A program made the translations under genes and the position numbers. DNA of 64,000 bases from Conus ventricosus (lineage: Eukaryota > Mollusca > Gastropoda > Neogastropoda > Conidae): positions 46,601,167 to 46,665,166 of the forward strand of contig CM031595.1 in assembly GCA_018398815.1 (NCBI GenBank), in the 5' to 3' direction. Positions 44,756-47,711 of this stretch are shown in pieces. The number at the start of each line of letters is the position of its first letter. The stretch's first letter is position 1. The notes beneath the pieces were generated by a model. The model had not been told where the DNA came from. It did not search any database and was given only the letters and a program-made list of their open reading frames with translations.

Positions 44756-47711
44756 TTCGGAGCAGTAACAGTTCTAGGTCATCGTACAGGTCAAACGGGT
44801 TCTTTCTGTCACGAAAGATGCGGTTTCGTCGCAATTGCCGTCGCTGTCTCACTTGGAAAAACATCAATGCAGCCATATTTATCCGCGTTTAGGCTCGCTA
44901 TCGACCCCCGAGGCACCGATAACTTTATCCGCGTTTAGCCGAGTCGGATAGCTTATGCGGTCTGACGTGCATACCAAAATCTGCCGCCTATCCACCGAAT
45001 AGGCGCTATTCGCGGACAGCCCTCTATCCGGATCGACGTGCATACAGGCCCAGAGGGTTAAGACTCTTTCTAGGCGATTTTTCCATCAGAGTTCCCTTCA
45101 TCATTTAGACACATTGCGTGTTAGATTCTTCGTCTATCACAGGTTCTGTCATCTCTAGAATAAGAATTGCCTATGGTCTGCCATTGGGAAAAGACTCGCT
45201 TGACTTACCTCAGAAGAATTCTGTCAGAAAGGGTTGGTTTTTTCTATAGTTAATGGTCAAGCTGATGGCAGTGTCCTTGGATTGAAGGTGGCATGTGCAT
45301 AAAAAATGAATTCTACTTTCTGCTAGAGTAACAAGTCACAGCTTTGTGGTGGGGTGCAGAGCATGACCCCATCGACTAAAGATTACATCATCTCAAAAAA
45401 AATTTTTGCTTGGATCTCATCGGTGATGAAATAACATTTATACAACTTTGTATACATACCACTGCTCTTCTGTTTCTTTTTCAAACTGATGCCCACTCTT
45501 GCTTTGATCTTCATTGTTTGTATGCATGCATCACTGAAAATGTATGGCCAGAGAGTGCCTCTTTATGGTAAACATTAATTATTGTGAACAGGGGAGACAG
45601 AGTCGGGCAGAATATGCGTGAAGTTTTGGTCTGATTACCGAGGACACCAACGTACAGGAGCTGGTTAGAACTGGTCCAGATGGCTGGCCAAGAGATTGAA
45701 GAATGTTCAAAGGTAAGCTCTTGGTTCTGTGGGCAGGATTTGTCAGTATGGTGTGAGTGTGTGTAGGTATTAACGTTTCCGTCATTTCTTGTAATTCGGG
45801 TTACATGTTCCCTTGTTTTACATTGTCATGCACTCTCATGGTTTGCTTCCTTATATGTGCATACCTTAATGCATATATTCACAAGCATGTCTTTGGCAGC
45901 AGATTGAATGAAGGGAGGGGATGGAAGAAAAGTGTTACGAACACGAAGCAACTAAGCTTGTGACCCATGATGACATGTATGAAGGGTCGAGCTTTTAAAG
46001 ATGCAGATTGCTGTCTTAGTCAGTATCATGTACAGGCACCTGCATGATTTGATATATTTGGATGGTTAGACTTTTTCTCTTATTTTAGTTGAACATAGAA
46101 AAGTACCCAAGCATTTTGAGAATAAGCTACCATGCAACTACATTGGCAGTTTTCACTTTTTTCCCATTTTTTCCCCATTTTTTTGCAGTTCATGGAAAGT
46201 ATGACAGAAGTTATTCAACAAGGGCACTACTGAAGCAAATCGCGAACTGCAGAAAGAACAAGAGAGCAAGCTTACATTGGTGAGTTTTCACTTTTTGGCC
46301 TTTTTTCCCCATTTTTTGCAGTTTGTTTCAGTTATCAAGAGAGCAAGCTTATGCATGAGGTGAGTATTTCAGAATTTTGGCCTTTTTTCCCAGTTTGTTT
46401 CAGTTATAAGGAGGAAGATGAATGTGGTACTTGTGTGTATACATGTCTCTTCATTGTTGGGAAAAAATTTTGATCTGTCTAAACCAATGCATTTAATAGT
46501 GTTCCTTTTTGCTTTCGATTCTGTGCCCCATCAATGACTTTACTGACAGGCTGCTCATTCCAGCCACCCCTATATAGCCATACCCAGACTGATCACAAGG
46601 AGCAGTCAGTATTAGGTCATCTTGAGGAAAATTTCCAGAGGAATCACTGCATTTCCGCTGCGCCTGTTCTTATCCAGCATACGCTGAATTTATAAGTCCC
46701 ATACTGAAAACTAACTGGTTGAGGTCAGTTTGACTCTTTTTCCTCCTATAACTGGTTAGTTTATACGAACAATAACTGCTTAGCTATGGACCAACGTGAG
46801 TGCTTCAGTTAGGGCAGTCAAATTCCACATATTAATGATTCAGACTGGACTTTAGCCCACTTCCACATAACTCTTGATGCTGGTTCAGCTGAAGATTTTA
46901 ATCTCAGGGCAGGAGAGGTTAGAGGTATTACAGACAGGATTTGAAAAAGGTTGTTCCTCGGGGCACCGTTTCTTTCACTCTAAAATTTGTTTGGTCTTCA
47001 TTGGAGGAAAACGCATTGCTTAGGAAGCATTAGTACCCTTAAGTTTTGCAACTCTATTGGAATGGATATTAGGGGTCAGTCACTGGTGTATTTGTTAGCA
47101 TCCTAGTTTCAAAGTGAGGTGACTGCAGGCAGAAATTGAAACAAATTTTTAAAAAGAATTGTTATCGAGCCCACTATAACGGGACAAACAGTGTCTTGTA
47201 ATTTGTTTGTTTGTCCCTGTAGTTTGGCGGACTCGCTAACAATTCTTTTCAAATTTGTTGGCATTCTAGTTTTGCAAGTTAAGTAAACCAAGTGTTCAAC
47301 TAGGATGTGACTCCAAATATGCACGAATTCATCCATTTCTGGAAATGCTTGGGAGAATGATTATTTTGCAACCTGTGCGTTTCTGGACAGGGTGTGCTAC
47401 GGCAGATCCCCATGGTGAGCTCCATGATCAACTGGCTGGCTCCCATCAAGGAGGATGTCAAGGGGCGCAGCTTCAACCTGGCCTCGGGCAGAGTTCTGTC
47501 CACCGAGGAAACCTACAAGCACCACATGCAGATCCAGGAGGAGGGCACTCCGTTCTTAGCCCTGGGTCCTCGCACTTCCAGGACTTCCTCTGTGTCCAGC
47601 TCCATCTCTGTGAAAACTGAGGGCTCAGGGAGGCATCCTTTGGGGTCCAGTTCCAGTTCAGTGCAGCACGATCATTTAGGTTCTGGTGCTTCAGTCGCAG
47701 CAACCAAATGA
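2933..47711 (+). CDS. PDXDC1: PDXDC1 orthologue, multi-exon gene (overall span)
   Basis: This entry gives the span; exons are listed separately. Translated exons align in order along vertebrate PDXDC1, a cytosolic protein with a group II PLP-decarboxylase-like fold whose biochemical role is not well established. Diagnostic matches are [51 protein letters not shown], and GVLRQIPMV near the C-terminus. Phases join cleanly for exons 1-15 and 17-19. Exons 20 and 21 need one-base corrections, and the segment between exons 15 and 17 is unresolved. Predicted length is about 820 residues against roughly 790 in human. The first intron (3110-13297) holds a complete LTR retrotransposon, a Penelope-like element and a piggyBac-like element. 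Family assignment is firm. Catalytic activity is doubtful because key PLP residues are absent. Confidence 0.93.
3110..4137. other. Intron 1, first part; no recognised gene
   Basis: Intronic sequence after the exon 1 donor. I see no coding similarity. T-rich runs occur at 3271, 3850 and 3990. A sequence at 3724-3752 loosely resembles a hammerhead core but lacks the conserved G and A. Confidence 0.6.
4143..4297 (+). repeat. 5' LTR (155 bp)
   Basis: Begins TGTGGAGTAACC and ends GATCTTACA, giving the usual TG...CA boundaries. It is identical to the 3' LTR except for three substitutions (early G/A, a G/T in the ACCTGG/ACCTTG stretch, and a T/C in CAACTT/CAACTC). Confidence 0.96.
4298..4311 (+). 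promoter_or_regulatory. Primer-binding site, tRNA-Leu type
   Basis: TGGTGTCAGAAGTG directly abuts the 5' LTR. It is complementary to the 3' end of a eukaryotic tRNA-Leu (…CACTTCTGACA plus CCA), by my recollection of tRNA-Leu sequences. Confidence 0.75.
4386..5486 (+). CDS. Gag plus start of protease of the Gypsy-type element
   Basis: The 366-residue frame has a capsid-like part (residues 20-190) and two zinc knuckles at about residues 238-270 ([15 protein letters not shown] and [14 protein letters not shown]). The aspartic protease active site [13 protein letters not shown] follows at about residue 320. The frame stops at 5486 inside the protease domain. The second protease motif (LLGRPAIE) lies in the -1 frame downstream. 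That could be a programmed shift at the A-rich stretch near 5425 or a lesion; splitting the protease itself favours a lesion. Confidence 0.93.
   Translation: MTESTSRTEPRGQQKQFTANVPAPEKMCLEGNLSQNWKRFRRQFENYAIASRLIKEEDQEYRVSVFLAVFGPDACEIFDNLKFENRDDKNDLKQVMEKLEKFFVGDTHEAFESYKFHLRKQEASESIEGYIAALGKLAKPCNFDKLEERLIRDQVVVGVREEGLREKLLEDKQLTLDKCLTIGRAYESSKQQLQSMSSEGDSSQVQRLFKKKQGGSMNSKSSSKQSGKNQQNYSRKCTRCGKYPSHSRQDCPAKDADCRKCNKQGHYAAMCRTKTDVRYLEDEESNILGTVTEESAECGAVNWHADVQVTTKTHSHAVNFRIDTGADVTVVPDRFFKKNSPLIQKTDKKLGLARAKSMCLAESMPP
5459..6880 (+). CDS. Pol: protease end and reverse transcriptase, with tandem duplication
   Basis: The frame starts with the rest of the protease (LLGRPAIE), then reverse transcriptase: [25 protein letters not shown] (catalytic Asp), [20 protein letters not shown], and DIDDVLVFG (catalytic Asp pair). 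Ahead of the first motif, [17 protein letters not shown] occurs seven times in tandem where related proteins have it once. The insertion adds 102 residues to the fingers region while keeping frame. The frame ends at 6880 after a shift near 6820 at the RNase H boundary. The upstream limit is arbitrary because the frame is open before the first ATG. Confidence 0.92.
   Translation: MLGRVHATLAVGEASSEQDLYVVVDLKEPLLGRPAIEALKMIERVNSVDRDHQYKQEFPELFTGLGRMKNVYTIRLQENAQPFAISTPRRLPLPMKEKVLEELKKLEEQDIIHPVETPTDWCAPIVAVLKPVETPTDWCAPIVAVLKPVETPTDWCAPIVAVLKPVETPTDWCAAIVAVLKPVETPTDWCAPIVAVLKPVETPTDWCAPIVAVLKPVETPTDWCAPIVAVLKPNGKVRLCIDFTKLNESVRRENFPLPTTDQLLAQLNGATVFTKLDCNSGFHQIPLHPRSQELTTFITPFGHYCYKRLPFGISSGPEVFHREMTQIIEGIPGVICDIDDVLVFGKDKQEHDSRLRLVLQKMKEAGVTLNEKCKFSTDTVKFLGHIIFKEGIQMDPEKLQAISNFPKPTNISELRRLLGMVNHVGKFASHMADTTKPLRDLLKKETHWIWDEQQESLPITEKAAEFNTSASTL
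5801..6157 (+). repeat. Seven tandem 51-bp units inside reverse transcriptase
   Basis: Units start at 5801, 5852, 5903, 5954, 6005, 6056 and 6107. Each encodes [17 protein letters not shown]. The units are nearly identical; the fourth has a C-to-G change at 5981 (Pro to Ala... read as WCAAIV), and the last ends CCA instead of CCT. Confidence 0.98.
6810..8000 (+). CDS. Pol: RNase H and integrase N-terminal/core part
   Basis: RNase H residues are visible in [25 protein letters not shown] and [12 protein letters not shown]. The integrase zinc finger is [13 protein letters not shown]...CATCEE (His-His-Cys-Cys). The core has [20 protein letters not shown] (first Asp) and VSDNGPQF (second Asp). 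The frame breaks near 7970-8000, before the catalytic Glu. The beginning overlaps the previous frame because of the shift near 6820. Confidence 0.92.
   Translation: MNNKRAFQSLKKQLSSTPVLAHYSPEKPTKVSVDASSYGLGGVLLQKQENDWKPVFYASRALTATEQRYAQVEKEALAVTWNCEKFQDYLLGLSKFTIETDHKPLLALLKTKLLDELTPRIQRFRMRLMQYSYDIVYTAGKNLMTADTLSRAPGCASAEQEHLMEEETNAFVSAVIDGIPASDAKLEEIRQKQCSDKICSQVMNFCKLDHWPETAKKDVNLRQYWFARQDLTVQQGLLLFQSRLVIPAELQNEILSRIHQGHQGVVKCRALARSCVWWPGLSNKIEDVVGACATCEERKLPSEPLQPTKTPDYPWQKIAMDLFELNGHSYFLVVDYYSRWIETVHLKQTTSVAVIDHCKSIFSRFGIPVVVVSDNGPQFNSREFLKFSLFLHSCHQ
8002..8328 (+). pseudogene. Pol: integrase core end, shifted frame
   Basis: The frame carries [20 protein letters not shown], containing the third catalytic residue (Glu), and [20 protein letters not shown], the conserved end of the integrase core. 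It is separated from the preceding frame by one shift and from the next piece by another near 8310. Confidence 0.9.
8319..8522 (+). pseudogene. Pol: integrase C-terminal part, shifted frame
   Basis: [16 protein letters not shown] is the typical basic 'GTxxRRNRxxLR' motif of Gypsy integrase C-termini. The readable frame runs on to 8618, but beyond about 8522 the sequence no longer looks like integrase. Confidence 0.8.
8523..9126. other. Possible insertion inside the Gypsy-type element
   Basis: About 600 bp between the basic integrase C-terminal motif and the terminal tail has no retroelement similarity. The word CACAGC occurs at both edges (8523-8528 and 9121-9126) and could be a target duplication of a nested insertion. 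No terminal inverted repeats or poly(A) are visible. It could also simply be a non-coding spacer of the element. Confidence 0.35.
9127..9298 (+). pseudogene. Pol C-terminal tail
   Basis: One frame reads [20 protein letters not shown], then [15 protein letters not shown] and a stop at 9296-9298. The 'SGRRVxxPxRLDL' ending is common at the C-terminus of Gypsy pol proteins. Confidence 0.7.
9579..9589 (+). promoter_or_regulatory. Polypurine tract
   Basis: AGAAAGGGGGA immediately upstream of the 3' LTR, the expected plus-strand primer position. Confidence 0.85.
9590..9744 (+). repeat. 3' LTR (155 bp)
   Basis: Begins TGTAGAGTAACC and ends GATCTTACA, followed by the target duplication TTATA. Same length as the 5' LTR. 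Confidence 0.96.
9750..10615. other. Intron 1, middle part; nothing recognised
   Basis: AT-rich intronic sequence without coding similarity or clear repeat structure. Confidence 0.5.
10620..10658. repeat. (TA)n microsatellite
   Basis: Pure TA run at the 3' end of the Penelope-like element, where such runs are common. Confidence 0.95.
10706..10730 (-). ncRNA. Hammerhead-ribozyme-like core motif
   Basis: The minus strand reads CTGAGGA, then GAGC-ATTCA-GCTC (a 4-bp stem II with a 5-nt loop), then GAAAC. This matches the CUGANGA / stem II / GAAA core. Penelope-like elements are known to carry minimal hammerhead motifs. I cannot identify a canonical NUH cleavage site closed by a good stem III, so it may be degenerate. 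Confidence 0.5.
12002..13044 (+). mobile_element. piggyBac-like non-autonomous element, copy 1
   Basis: Flanked by TTAA at 11998-12001 and 13045-13048. Terminal inverted repeats are CCCGTTGAGTGCCT and CCCGTTCAGTGCCT (one mismatch), starting with the CCC typical of piggyBac. From ATG 12266 the inside begins [15 protein letters not shown], and after a frame change continues [20 protein letters not shown], a piggyBac-transposase-like N-terminus. The DDD core is missing. A related copy lies inverted at 38423-39377. Confidence 0.88.
13298..13374 (+). CDS. PDXDC1: PDXDC1 exon 2
   Basis: The sequence reads [26 protein letters not shown]. The acceptor is tttgcag and the donor gtaatg; it enters in phase 0 and leaves in phase 2. 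It corresponds to the N-terminal helical segment of PDXDC1 around 'KEAVKMLEDSQRR'. Assignment is by phase and position plus weak similarity. Confidence 0.8.
13940..14335. repeat. (TC)n and (TG)n microsatellites flanking exon 3
   Basis: TC-rich at 13949-13979, TG-rich at 13982-14000 and 14258-14320. Exon 3 of PDXDC1 sits between them. Confidence 0.9.
14123..14197 (+). CDS. PDXDC1: PDXDC1 exon 3
   Basis: The sequence reads [21 protein letters not shown] followed by LKG. It is a charged helix matching the 'RRTEEENGKKL.SGDIPG' part of vertebrate PDXDC1. The acceptor is attgcag and the donor gtgagt, with phase 2 in and phase 2 out. TG-rich microsatellite begins about 60 bp downstream. Confidence 0.8.
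14403..14560. repeat. Degenerate (TG)n / (GAGT)n tract
   Basis: Interrupted TG and GAGTG repeats in intron 3, just upstream of exon 4. Confidence 0.8.
14600..14686 (+). CDS. PDXDC1: PDXDC1 exon 4
   Basis: The sequence reads [20 protein letters not shown] and then EDDGNIELQ. It matches the 'GQDMVSILQLVQNLMHGDED' helix and acidic patch of the family. The acceptor is attggcag and the donor gtaagt, with phase 2 in and phase 2 out. Confidence 0.82.
14803..14887. repeat. Two tandem copies of a 42-bp unit
   Basis: A unit starting GGTTCAGTTGATGATCTC and ending in AAAAAGTTA occurs twice in direct tandem, differing mainly in T-run length. Confidence 0.85.
15163..15230. repeat. (CA)n microsatellite
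   Basis: Nearly perfect CA tract of about 34 units in intron 4. Confidence 0.98.
15658..16693 (+). mobile_element. hAT-like element, internally deleted (element A)
   Basis: Perfect 12-bp terminal inverted repeats CATAGCTGCCAA at 15658-15669 and 16682-16693. They are flanked by the 6-bp direct repeat CTCTTA (15652-15657 and 16694-16699). It holds one small frame encoding a BED/TTF-like zinc finger but no transposase core. A poly(A) tract lies at 15761-15784. A GC-rich patch at 16585-16660 contains short palindromes (GGGGGCTGCGCCCCC). Confidence 0.85.
15918..16148 (+). CDS. Zinc-finger remnant of a hAT-like transposase
   Basis: From ATG 15918 ([20 protein letters not shown]) the 76-residue frame contains [20 protein letters not shown], then [20 protein letters not shown] and TKHKKKQRS. 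The Cys-X2-Cys and His-His pattern resembles the BED or TTF-type finger at the start of hAT-family proteins. An upstream in-frame ATG at 15888 exists, but 15918 has the better context. The frame stops right after the finger, so it is truncated rather than a full host gene. Confidence 0.65.
   Translation: MASSSGSMEKTTKPKRFQQYLPAYKDKFPWVTSCPSKGEKFAVCTVCRCPVNISHGGRNDLADHEKTTKHKKKQRS
17258..17416 (+). CDS. PDXDC1: PDXDC1 exon 5
   Basis: The exon encodes [40 protein letters not shown], then [13 protein letters not shown]. It aligns with vertebrate 'HMALLGHSLGAYISTLDKEKLRKLTTRI..TTLWLCRIFR', which opens the decarboxylase-like domain. The acceptor is tgtccag and the donor gtaagt; phase 2 in and phase 2 out. 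Confidence 0.93.
17417..19314. other. Intron 5; no recognised gene
   Basis: Intronic sequence. The C-rich patch at 19015-19080 resembles the GC-rich patch of element A and may be a degraded relative. An inverted repeat formed by CATAAAGTGACAG/CACTGTCACTTTATG-type words occurs near 18690-18775. Confidence 0.5.
19315..19504 (+). CDS. PDXDC1: PDXDC1 exon 6
   Basis: The sequence includes [40 protein letters not shown] and [10 protein letters not shown]. It is strongly similar to 'HEEEREGLAKICRLAIHSRY', 'DGFNVLYNKKPVIYLSAAA' and 'GLGQYLCNQ' of human PDXDC1. In true group II decarboxylases this region carries the pyridine-stacking histidine (DQAHSS-type motif). Here, as in the vertebrate protein, the segment reads YLSAAAP with no histidine. 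Phase 2 in, phase 0 out; donor gtaatc. Confidence 0.96.
19723..19791 (+). CDS. PDXDC1: PDXDC1 exon 7
   Basis: The sequence reads [20 protein letters not shown] and then TKM, nearly collinear with '[23 protein letters not shown]' of human PDXDC1. The acceptor is gtttatcag and the donor gtgagt, with phase 0 on both sides. Confidence 0.96.
20327..20869 (+). repeat. 67-bp minisatellite duplicating the exon 8 splice acceptor
   Basis: CAGGATGTA recurs at 20393, 20460, 20527, 20593, 20660, 20727, 20794 and 20861, at 67-bp spacing (66 once). The last is the genuine exon 8 acceptor. Copies at 20460-20860 are almost identical. More diverged relatives (ATCTGTACTCCTGACAAG-type words) extend leftward to about 20100. 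Confidence 0.95.
20864..20942 (+). CDS. PDXDC1: PDXDC1 exon 8 (acceptor inside a minisatellite)
   Basis: The sequence reads [20 protein letters not shown] and then LLLAYAG, matching 'DVAFLEKLIKDDIERGRLPLLLVANAG'. The acceptor gattgtgcag and the first six exonic bases (GATGTA) are also the end of the last unit of the 67-bp tandem repeat that fills the preceding intron. Phase 0 in, phase 1 out. Confidence 0.96.
21075..21122. repeat. (TC)n microsatellite
   Basis: About 23 CT/TC units in intron 8. Confidence 0.97.
21851..21935 (+). CDS. PDXDC1: PDXDC1 exon 9
   Basis: The sequence reads [20 protein letters not shown] and then SIWLHLEG. It matches 'TAAVGHTDKIGRLKELCEQYGIWLHVEG'. In active decarboxylases the last motif is WLHVDAA and its Asp binds the pyridine nitrogen of PLP; here it is Glu. 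Phase 1 in, phase 2 out; donor gtgaga. Confidence 0.96.
21936..23331. other. Intron 9, first part; nothing recognised
   Basis: AT-rich sequence with a poly(T) run at 22678-22701. No coding similarity seen. Confidence 0.5.
23332..24428. mobile_element. Terminal-inverted-repeat element with AAGCCGCA words (element C)
   Basis: 14-bp perfect inverted repeats ACCGTAAAGTTCGG at 23333-23346 and 24414-24427, with TA outside each, compatible with a TA target duplication. Both ends carry clustered copies of (A/T)TAAGCCGCA: three near the left end, two plus an inverted one near the right. This looks like subterminal transposase-binding sites. It contains a poly(T) run at 23591-23632 and an exon-like piece at 23877-23951. 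No transposase core seen; superfamily uncertain. Confidence 0.75.
23877..23951 (+). pseudogene. Exon-like segment inside element C
   Basis: ATGGCGGATCGAAGCCAAGG in a good start context opens a frame ([20 protein letters not shown] then LQDALG) that ends exactly at a donor-like GGTAAGATA. It may be the first exon of a lost transposase gene or a captured host exon. No family recognised. Confidence 0.35.
24429..25910. other. Intron 9, later part; nothing recognised
   Basis: No convincing coding similarity. Short frames at 25409-25827 have no recognisable motif. Confidence 0.5.
25914..26083. repeat. Compound (CA)n microsatellite
   Basis: Two long CA tracts interrupted by TCCACGTGCACGTG-type segments. 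A shorter CA tract (26763-26793) lies just before exon 11. Confidence 0.97.
26365..26485 (+). CDS. PDXDC1: PDXDC1 exon 10 (position of the missing PLP lysine)
   Basis: The sequence includes [20 protein letters not shown] and [20 protein letters not shown], matching 'VNLATLALGYVSSS' and 'CDSMTMTPGPWLGLPAVPA'. In glutamate and aromatic amino acid decarboxylases the equivalent motif is NPHK, where Lys forms the internal aldimine. Here it is NPGPW, so Lys is replaced by Pro. The acceptor is ggggcag; the donor gtatcc is weak, but phases agree (2 in, 0 out). Confidence 0.94.
26857..27012 (+). CDS. PDXDC1: PDXDC1 exon 11
   Basis: The sequence includes [40 protein letters not shown] and [12 protein letters not shown]. 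It aligns with 'TLYKHDDPALTLVAGLTSN..TDKLRALPLWLSLQYLGLDGFVERIKHACQL'. Phase 0 on both sides, donor gtaagc. A transposable element (27027-27780) is inserted 14 bp after the exon end, just missing the donor. Confidence 0.96.
27027..27780 (+). mobile_element. hAT-like element, internally deleted (element B)
   Basis: Perfect 15-bp inverted repeats CAGAGCTTAATCTAG at 27027-27041 and 27766-27780, with 6-bp direct repeat TGGGAG at 27021-27026 and 27781-27786. Inside, a plus-strand coding remnant begins [12 protein letters not shown] at 27337. In a shifted frame it continues [20 protein letters not shown] and [15 protein letters not shown], a TTF/BED-type zinc-finger signature of hAT-family proteins. 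No transposase core remains. Confidence 0.85.
28034..28065. repeat. Poly(G) run
   Basis: About 30 consecutive G after a poly(T)-C stretch in intron 11. Other long G runs are at 32491-32510 and 43487-43511. Lengths are likely unreliable in the assembly. Confidence 0.9.
28325..28375 (+). CDS. PDXDC1: PDXDC1 exon 12
   Basis: The sequence [17 protein letters not shown] matches 'SQRLQESLKKVNYIKI'. The exon is 51 bp, phase 0 to phase 0, with acceptor tataacag and donor gtgagt. A dispersed 28-bp minisatellite occupies much of the following intron. Confidence 0.88.
29020..30425. repeat. 28-bp minisatellite in PDXDC1 intron 12
   Basis: The unit is GCTGATGTTACATGGCTCTGTGCAGTTG-like. It is very regular from about 29720 to 30420 (over 20 copies) and decays leftward to about 29020 into loosely spaced relatives (GTGCAGCTGGCTGAGATT). 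Variants alternate GGCTGATG and GACTGATG in a partly higher-order pattern. Confidence 0.93.
30804..30884 (+). CDS. PDXDC1: PDXDC1 exon 13
   Basis: The sequence reads [20 protein letters not shown] and then SKAVSPL. It is a Lys/Glu-rich insertion relative to vertebrates, where this position is much shorter. Splice sites are good (ctttttcag and gtaagt), with phase 0 on both sides. It could be an alternatively spliced cassette because its 81 bp preserves frame. Confidence 0.78.
30945..31115. repeat. About 42-bp tandem repeat, four copies
   Basis: Units contain ACACAAAGTTATTGTCTCAG and ACATACATATATTGC. The array lies 60 bp after exon 13. Confidence 0.85.
31126..31939. other. Intron 13; nothing recognised
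   Basis: AT-rich intron with T runs at 31841 and 31909-31930 forming the polypyrimidine tract before exon 14. Confidence 0.6.
31940..32000 (+). CDS. PDXDC1: PDXDC1 exon 14
   Basis: The sequence [20 protein letters not shown] matches 'LVEDELSSPVVVFRFFQELP'. The donor is gtacgt at 32001, chosen over gtaaga four bases downstream because only it gives phase 1, as exon 15 needs. The acceptor gtttcag follows a long T tract. Confidence 0.9.
32726..32805 (+). CDS. PDXDC1: PDXDC1 exon 15
   Basis: The sequence includes [20 protein letters not shown] and DALNIW, matching 'NMTPSGVG...SCDALNRW'. Phase 1 in, phase 0 out; donor gtcagt. Confidence 0.9.
33995..34119 (+). CDS. PDXDC1: Candidate PDXDC1 exon 16, unresolved
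   Basis: Between exons 15 and 17 the family has about 38 residues ending in a 'TCLRFSPL' motif. In this window [14 protein letters not shown] occurs just before a good donor (gtgagc, 34120), at the expected spacing from exon 17. An adjacent frame upstream reads [19 protein letters not shown]. The two frames are not continuous, and neither gives the phase exon 17 needs. Either bases are missing from the sequence or this is not the exon. The start coordinate is approximate. An alternative at 34355-34455 was also weighed and is no better. Confidence 0.35.
35029..35087 (+). CDS. PDXDC1: PDXDC1 exon 17
   Basis: The sequence reads [19 protein letters not shown], matching 'LGTRGEDVDQLVACIESKLPVL'. 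The acceptor is ctctacag and the donor gtgagt. It must be entered in phase 1 and leaves in phase 0. Confidence 0.88.
35088..36416. other. Intron 17; nothing recognised
   Basis: Contains a G-rich purine tract at 35247-35405 (GGGGGAGGG-type words) and a 30-bp tandem duplication at 35613-35672 (GTTAGTCTAAATATATTGGG). No coding similarity. Confidence 0.6.
36417..36529 (+). CDS. PDXDC1: PDXDC1 exon 18
   Basis: The sequence includes [38 protein letters not shown]. It matches 'QLREEFKQEVEATAGLLYVDDPNWSGIGVVR'. Phase 0 in, phase 2 out; acceptor gttgcag, donor gtgaga. Confidence 0.95.
37040..37161 (+). CDS. PDXDC1: PDXDC1 exon 19
   Basis: The sequence includes [40 protein letters not shown]. It matches the 'YEHAND...IHAGLLKKLNELESDLTFKIG' segment. 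Phase 2 in, phase 1 out; donor gtatgg. The next intron is over 8 kb and packed with transposons. Confidence 0.92.
37438..37926 (-). mobile_element. tRNA-derived SINE
   Basis: On the minus strand it starts with a tRNA-like head: A box TAGCTCAGTTGGTAGAGCG at about 37923-37905 and B box GGTTCGAATC at about 37879-37870. A roughly 400-bp body follows, ending in AAAGCGCTTAGAGC...GACGCTATAGAAGTATTC and an (ATT)n tail (37438-37455). This layout is typical of invertebrate tRNA-head SINEs. It lies in intron 19 of PDXDC1. Confidence 0.88.
38423..39377 (-). mobile_element. piggyBac-like non-autonomous element, copy 2
   Basis: Flanked by TTAA at 38419-38422 and 39378-39381. The left end CCGTTCAGTGCT and following 200 bp match the reverse complement of the right end of the element at 12002-13044 (shared AAACTACAAAAG and GATTTGGATAGATTTTTTGC). 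The other end shares TGCCTATGsGCC and TCATGCATTTTT. It is more diverged and has no intact frame. Confidence 0.85.
39382..39777. other. Spacer between piggyBac-like elements; holds one copy of a direct repeat
   Basis: The segment 39622-39765 is nearly identical to 45061-45205 (shared GTTCCCTTCATCATTTAGAC). Its origin is unclear. Confidence 0.8.
39839..40560 (-). repeat. Tandem duplication of about 360 bp inside the piggyBac-like element
   Basis: Two adjacent copies (about 39839-40198 and 40200-40560) share CACAAAAATCACGCCTATG, ATTGAAGATAGCTACATAAAAG and CCCAGTTTCT(G/A)TCGCC. They differ by numerous substitutions and small indels. Confidence 0.85.
40983..41025. repeat. (CA)n microsatellite
   Basis: About 20 CA units within the piggyBac-like element. 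Confidence 0.97.
42660..43430 (+). pseudogene. Broken piggyBac-like transposase fragment
   Basis: ATGGCGGATCAAGTAACT at 42899 is followed, across several frames, by [34 protein letters not shown] and [20 protein letters not shown]. The acidic N-terminus, basic patch and 'FxxxEFWxxxxEETN'-like helix resemble piggyBac-derived transposases. Tandem AGATCGACCG words lie at 42647-42710. Identification is tentative. Confidence 0.4.
43485..43512. repeat. Poly(G) run
   Basis: About 26 consecutive G, preceded by TGTGTGTGTTG. Confidence 0.9.
44100..45053 (-). mobile_element. PIF/Harbinger-like element, internally deleted
   Basis: Perfect 19-bp inverted repeats CTGGGCCTGTATGCACGTC at both ends; the GGGCCTGT core is typical of Harbinger termini. 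Subterminal CGCGTTTA and CGGATAGC words recur in both orientations. From 44876 the minus strand encodes [20 protein letters not shown] and [20 protein letters not shown], the characteristic N-terminus of Harbinger transposases, before a (TG)n tract interrupts it. No clear 3-bp target duplication: AGG on both sides is possible. Confidence 0.85.
44769..44876 (-). pseudogene. Harbinger transposase N-terminal remnant
   Basis: The motif [18 protein letters not shown] corresponds to the 'FRDRxNPLDLYDDEEL' start of Harbinger-family transposases. The frame then runs into a CA/TG repeat, and the nuclease core is absent. Confidence 0.75.
45061..45205. repeat. Second copy of the 145-bp direct repeat
   Basis: Near-identical to 39622-39765. 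The two copies bracket the piggyBac-like and Harbinger-like elements. Confidence 0.85.
45592..45712 (+). CDS. PDXDC1: PDXDC1 exon 20, two frame breaks
   Basis: Three reading frames are needed in turn: [11 protein letters not shown], then [14 protein letters not shown], then [13 protein letters not shown]. Together they align with 'SCLYVGMASDNVDAAELVETIAATAREIEENSR'. The breaks coincide with one extra T in a TTTT run and one extra G in a GG pair. Without those bases the length and phase would fit exactly (phase 1 in, phase 0 out). The acceptor is gaacag and the donor gtaagc. Whether these are sequence errors or real lesions cannot be told here. Confidence 0.85.
46189..46279 (+). CDS. PDXDC1: PDXDC1 exon 21, one frame break
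   Basis: The first part reads [12 protein letters not shown], matching 'LLENMTEVVRKG'. The second part, in another frame, reads [18 protein letters not shown], matching 'EAQVELQKASEERLLEE'. The switch lies at a GGG run with one base too many. Good splice sites flank it (tttttgcag and gtgagt). Its 3' end is partly duplicated about 80 bp downstream. Confidence 0.85.
46322..46359 (+). pseudogene. Duplicated 3' part of PDXDC1 exon 21
   Basis: After a tttttgcag acceptor a 38-bp segment repeats the exon 21 sequence CAAGAGAGCAAGCTTA and ends at another gtgagt donor, reading QESKLMHE. The flanking pyrimidine-rich intron sequence (ggccttttttccc) is repeated as well, and a third, shorter echo follows at 46380-46410. 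It could be a dead copy or an alternative exon end: QESKLMHE followed by GVLRQIP fits the vertebrate spacing slightly better than QESKLTL. Confidence 0.5.
47391..47711 (+). CDS. PDXDC1: PDXDC1 terminal exon
   Basis: The exon opens [20 protein letters not shown], closely matching 'GVLRQIPVVGSVLNWFSPV'. It continues with [20 protein letters not shown], the counterpart of 'KGRTFNLTAGSLESTEPIY'. A Ser/Thr-rich tail of about 60 residues follows, ending at TGA 47709-47711. The acceptor is tctggacag, phase 0. The tail looks disordered and is not conserved with vertebrates. No canonical AATAAA was seen in the next 350 bp. Confidence 0.96.
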   Translation, partial: GVLRQIPMVSSMINWLAPIKEDVKGRSFNLASGRVLSTEETYKHHMQIQEEGTPFLALGPRTSRTSSVSSSISVKTEGSGRHPLGSSSSSVQHDHLGSGASVAATK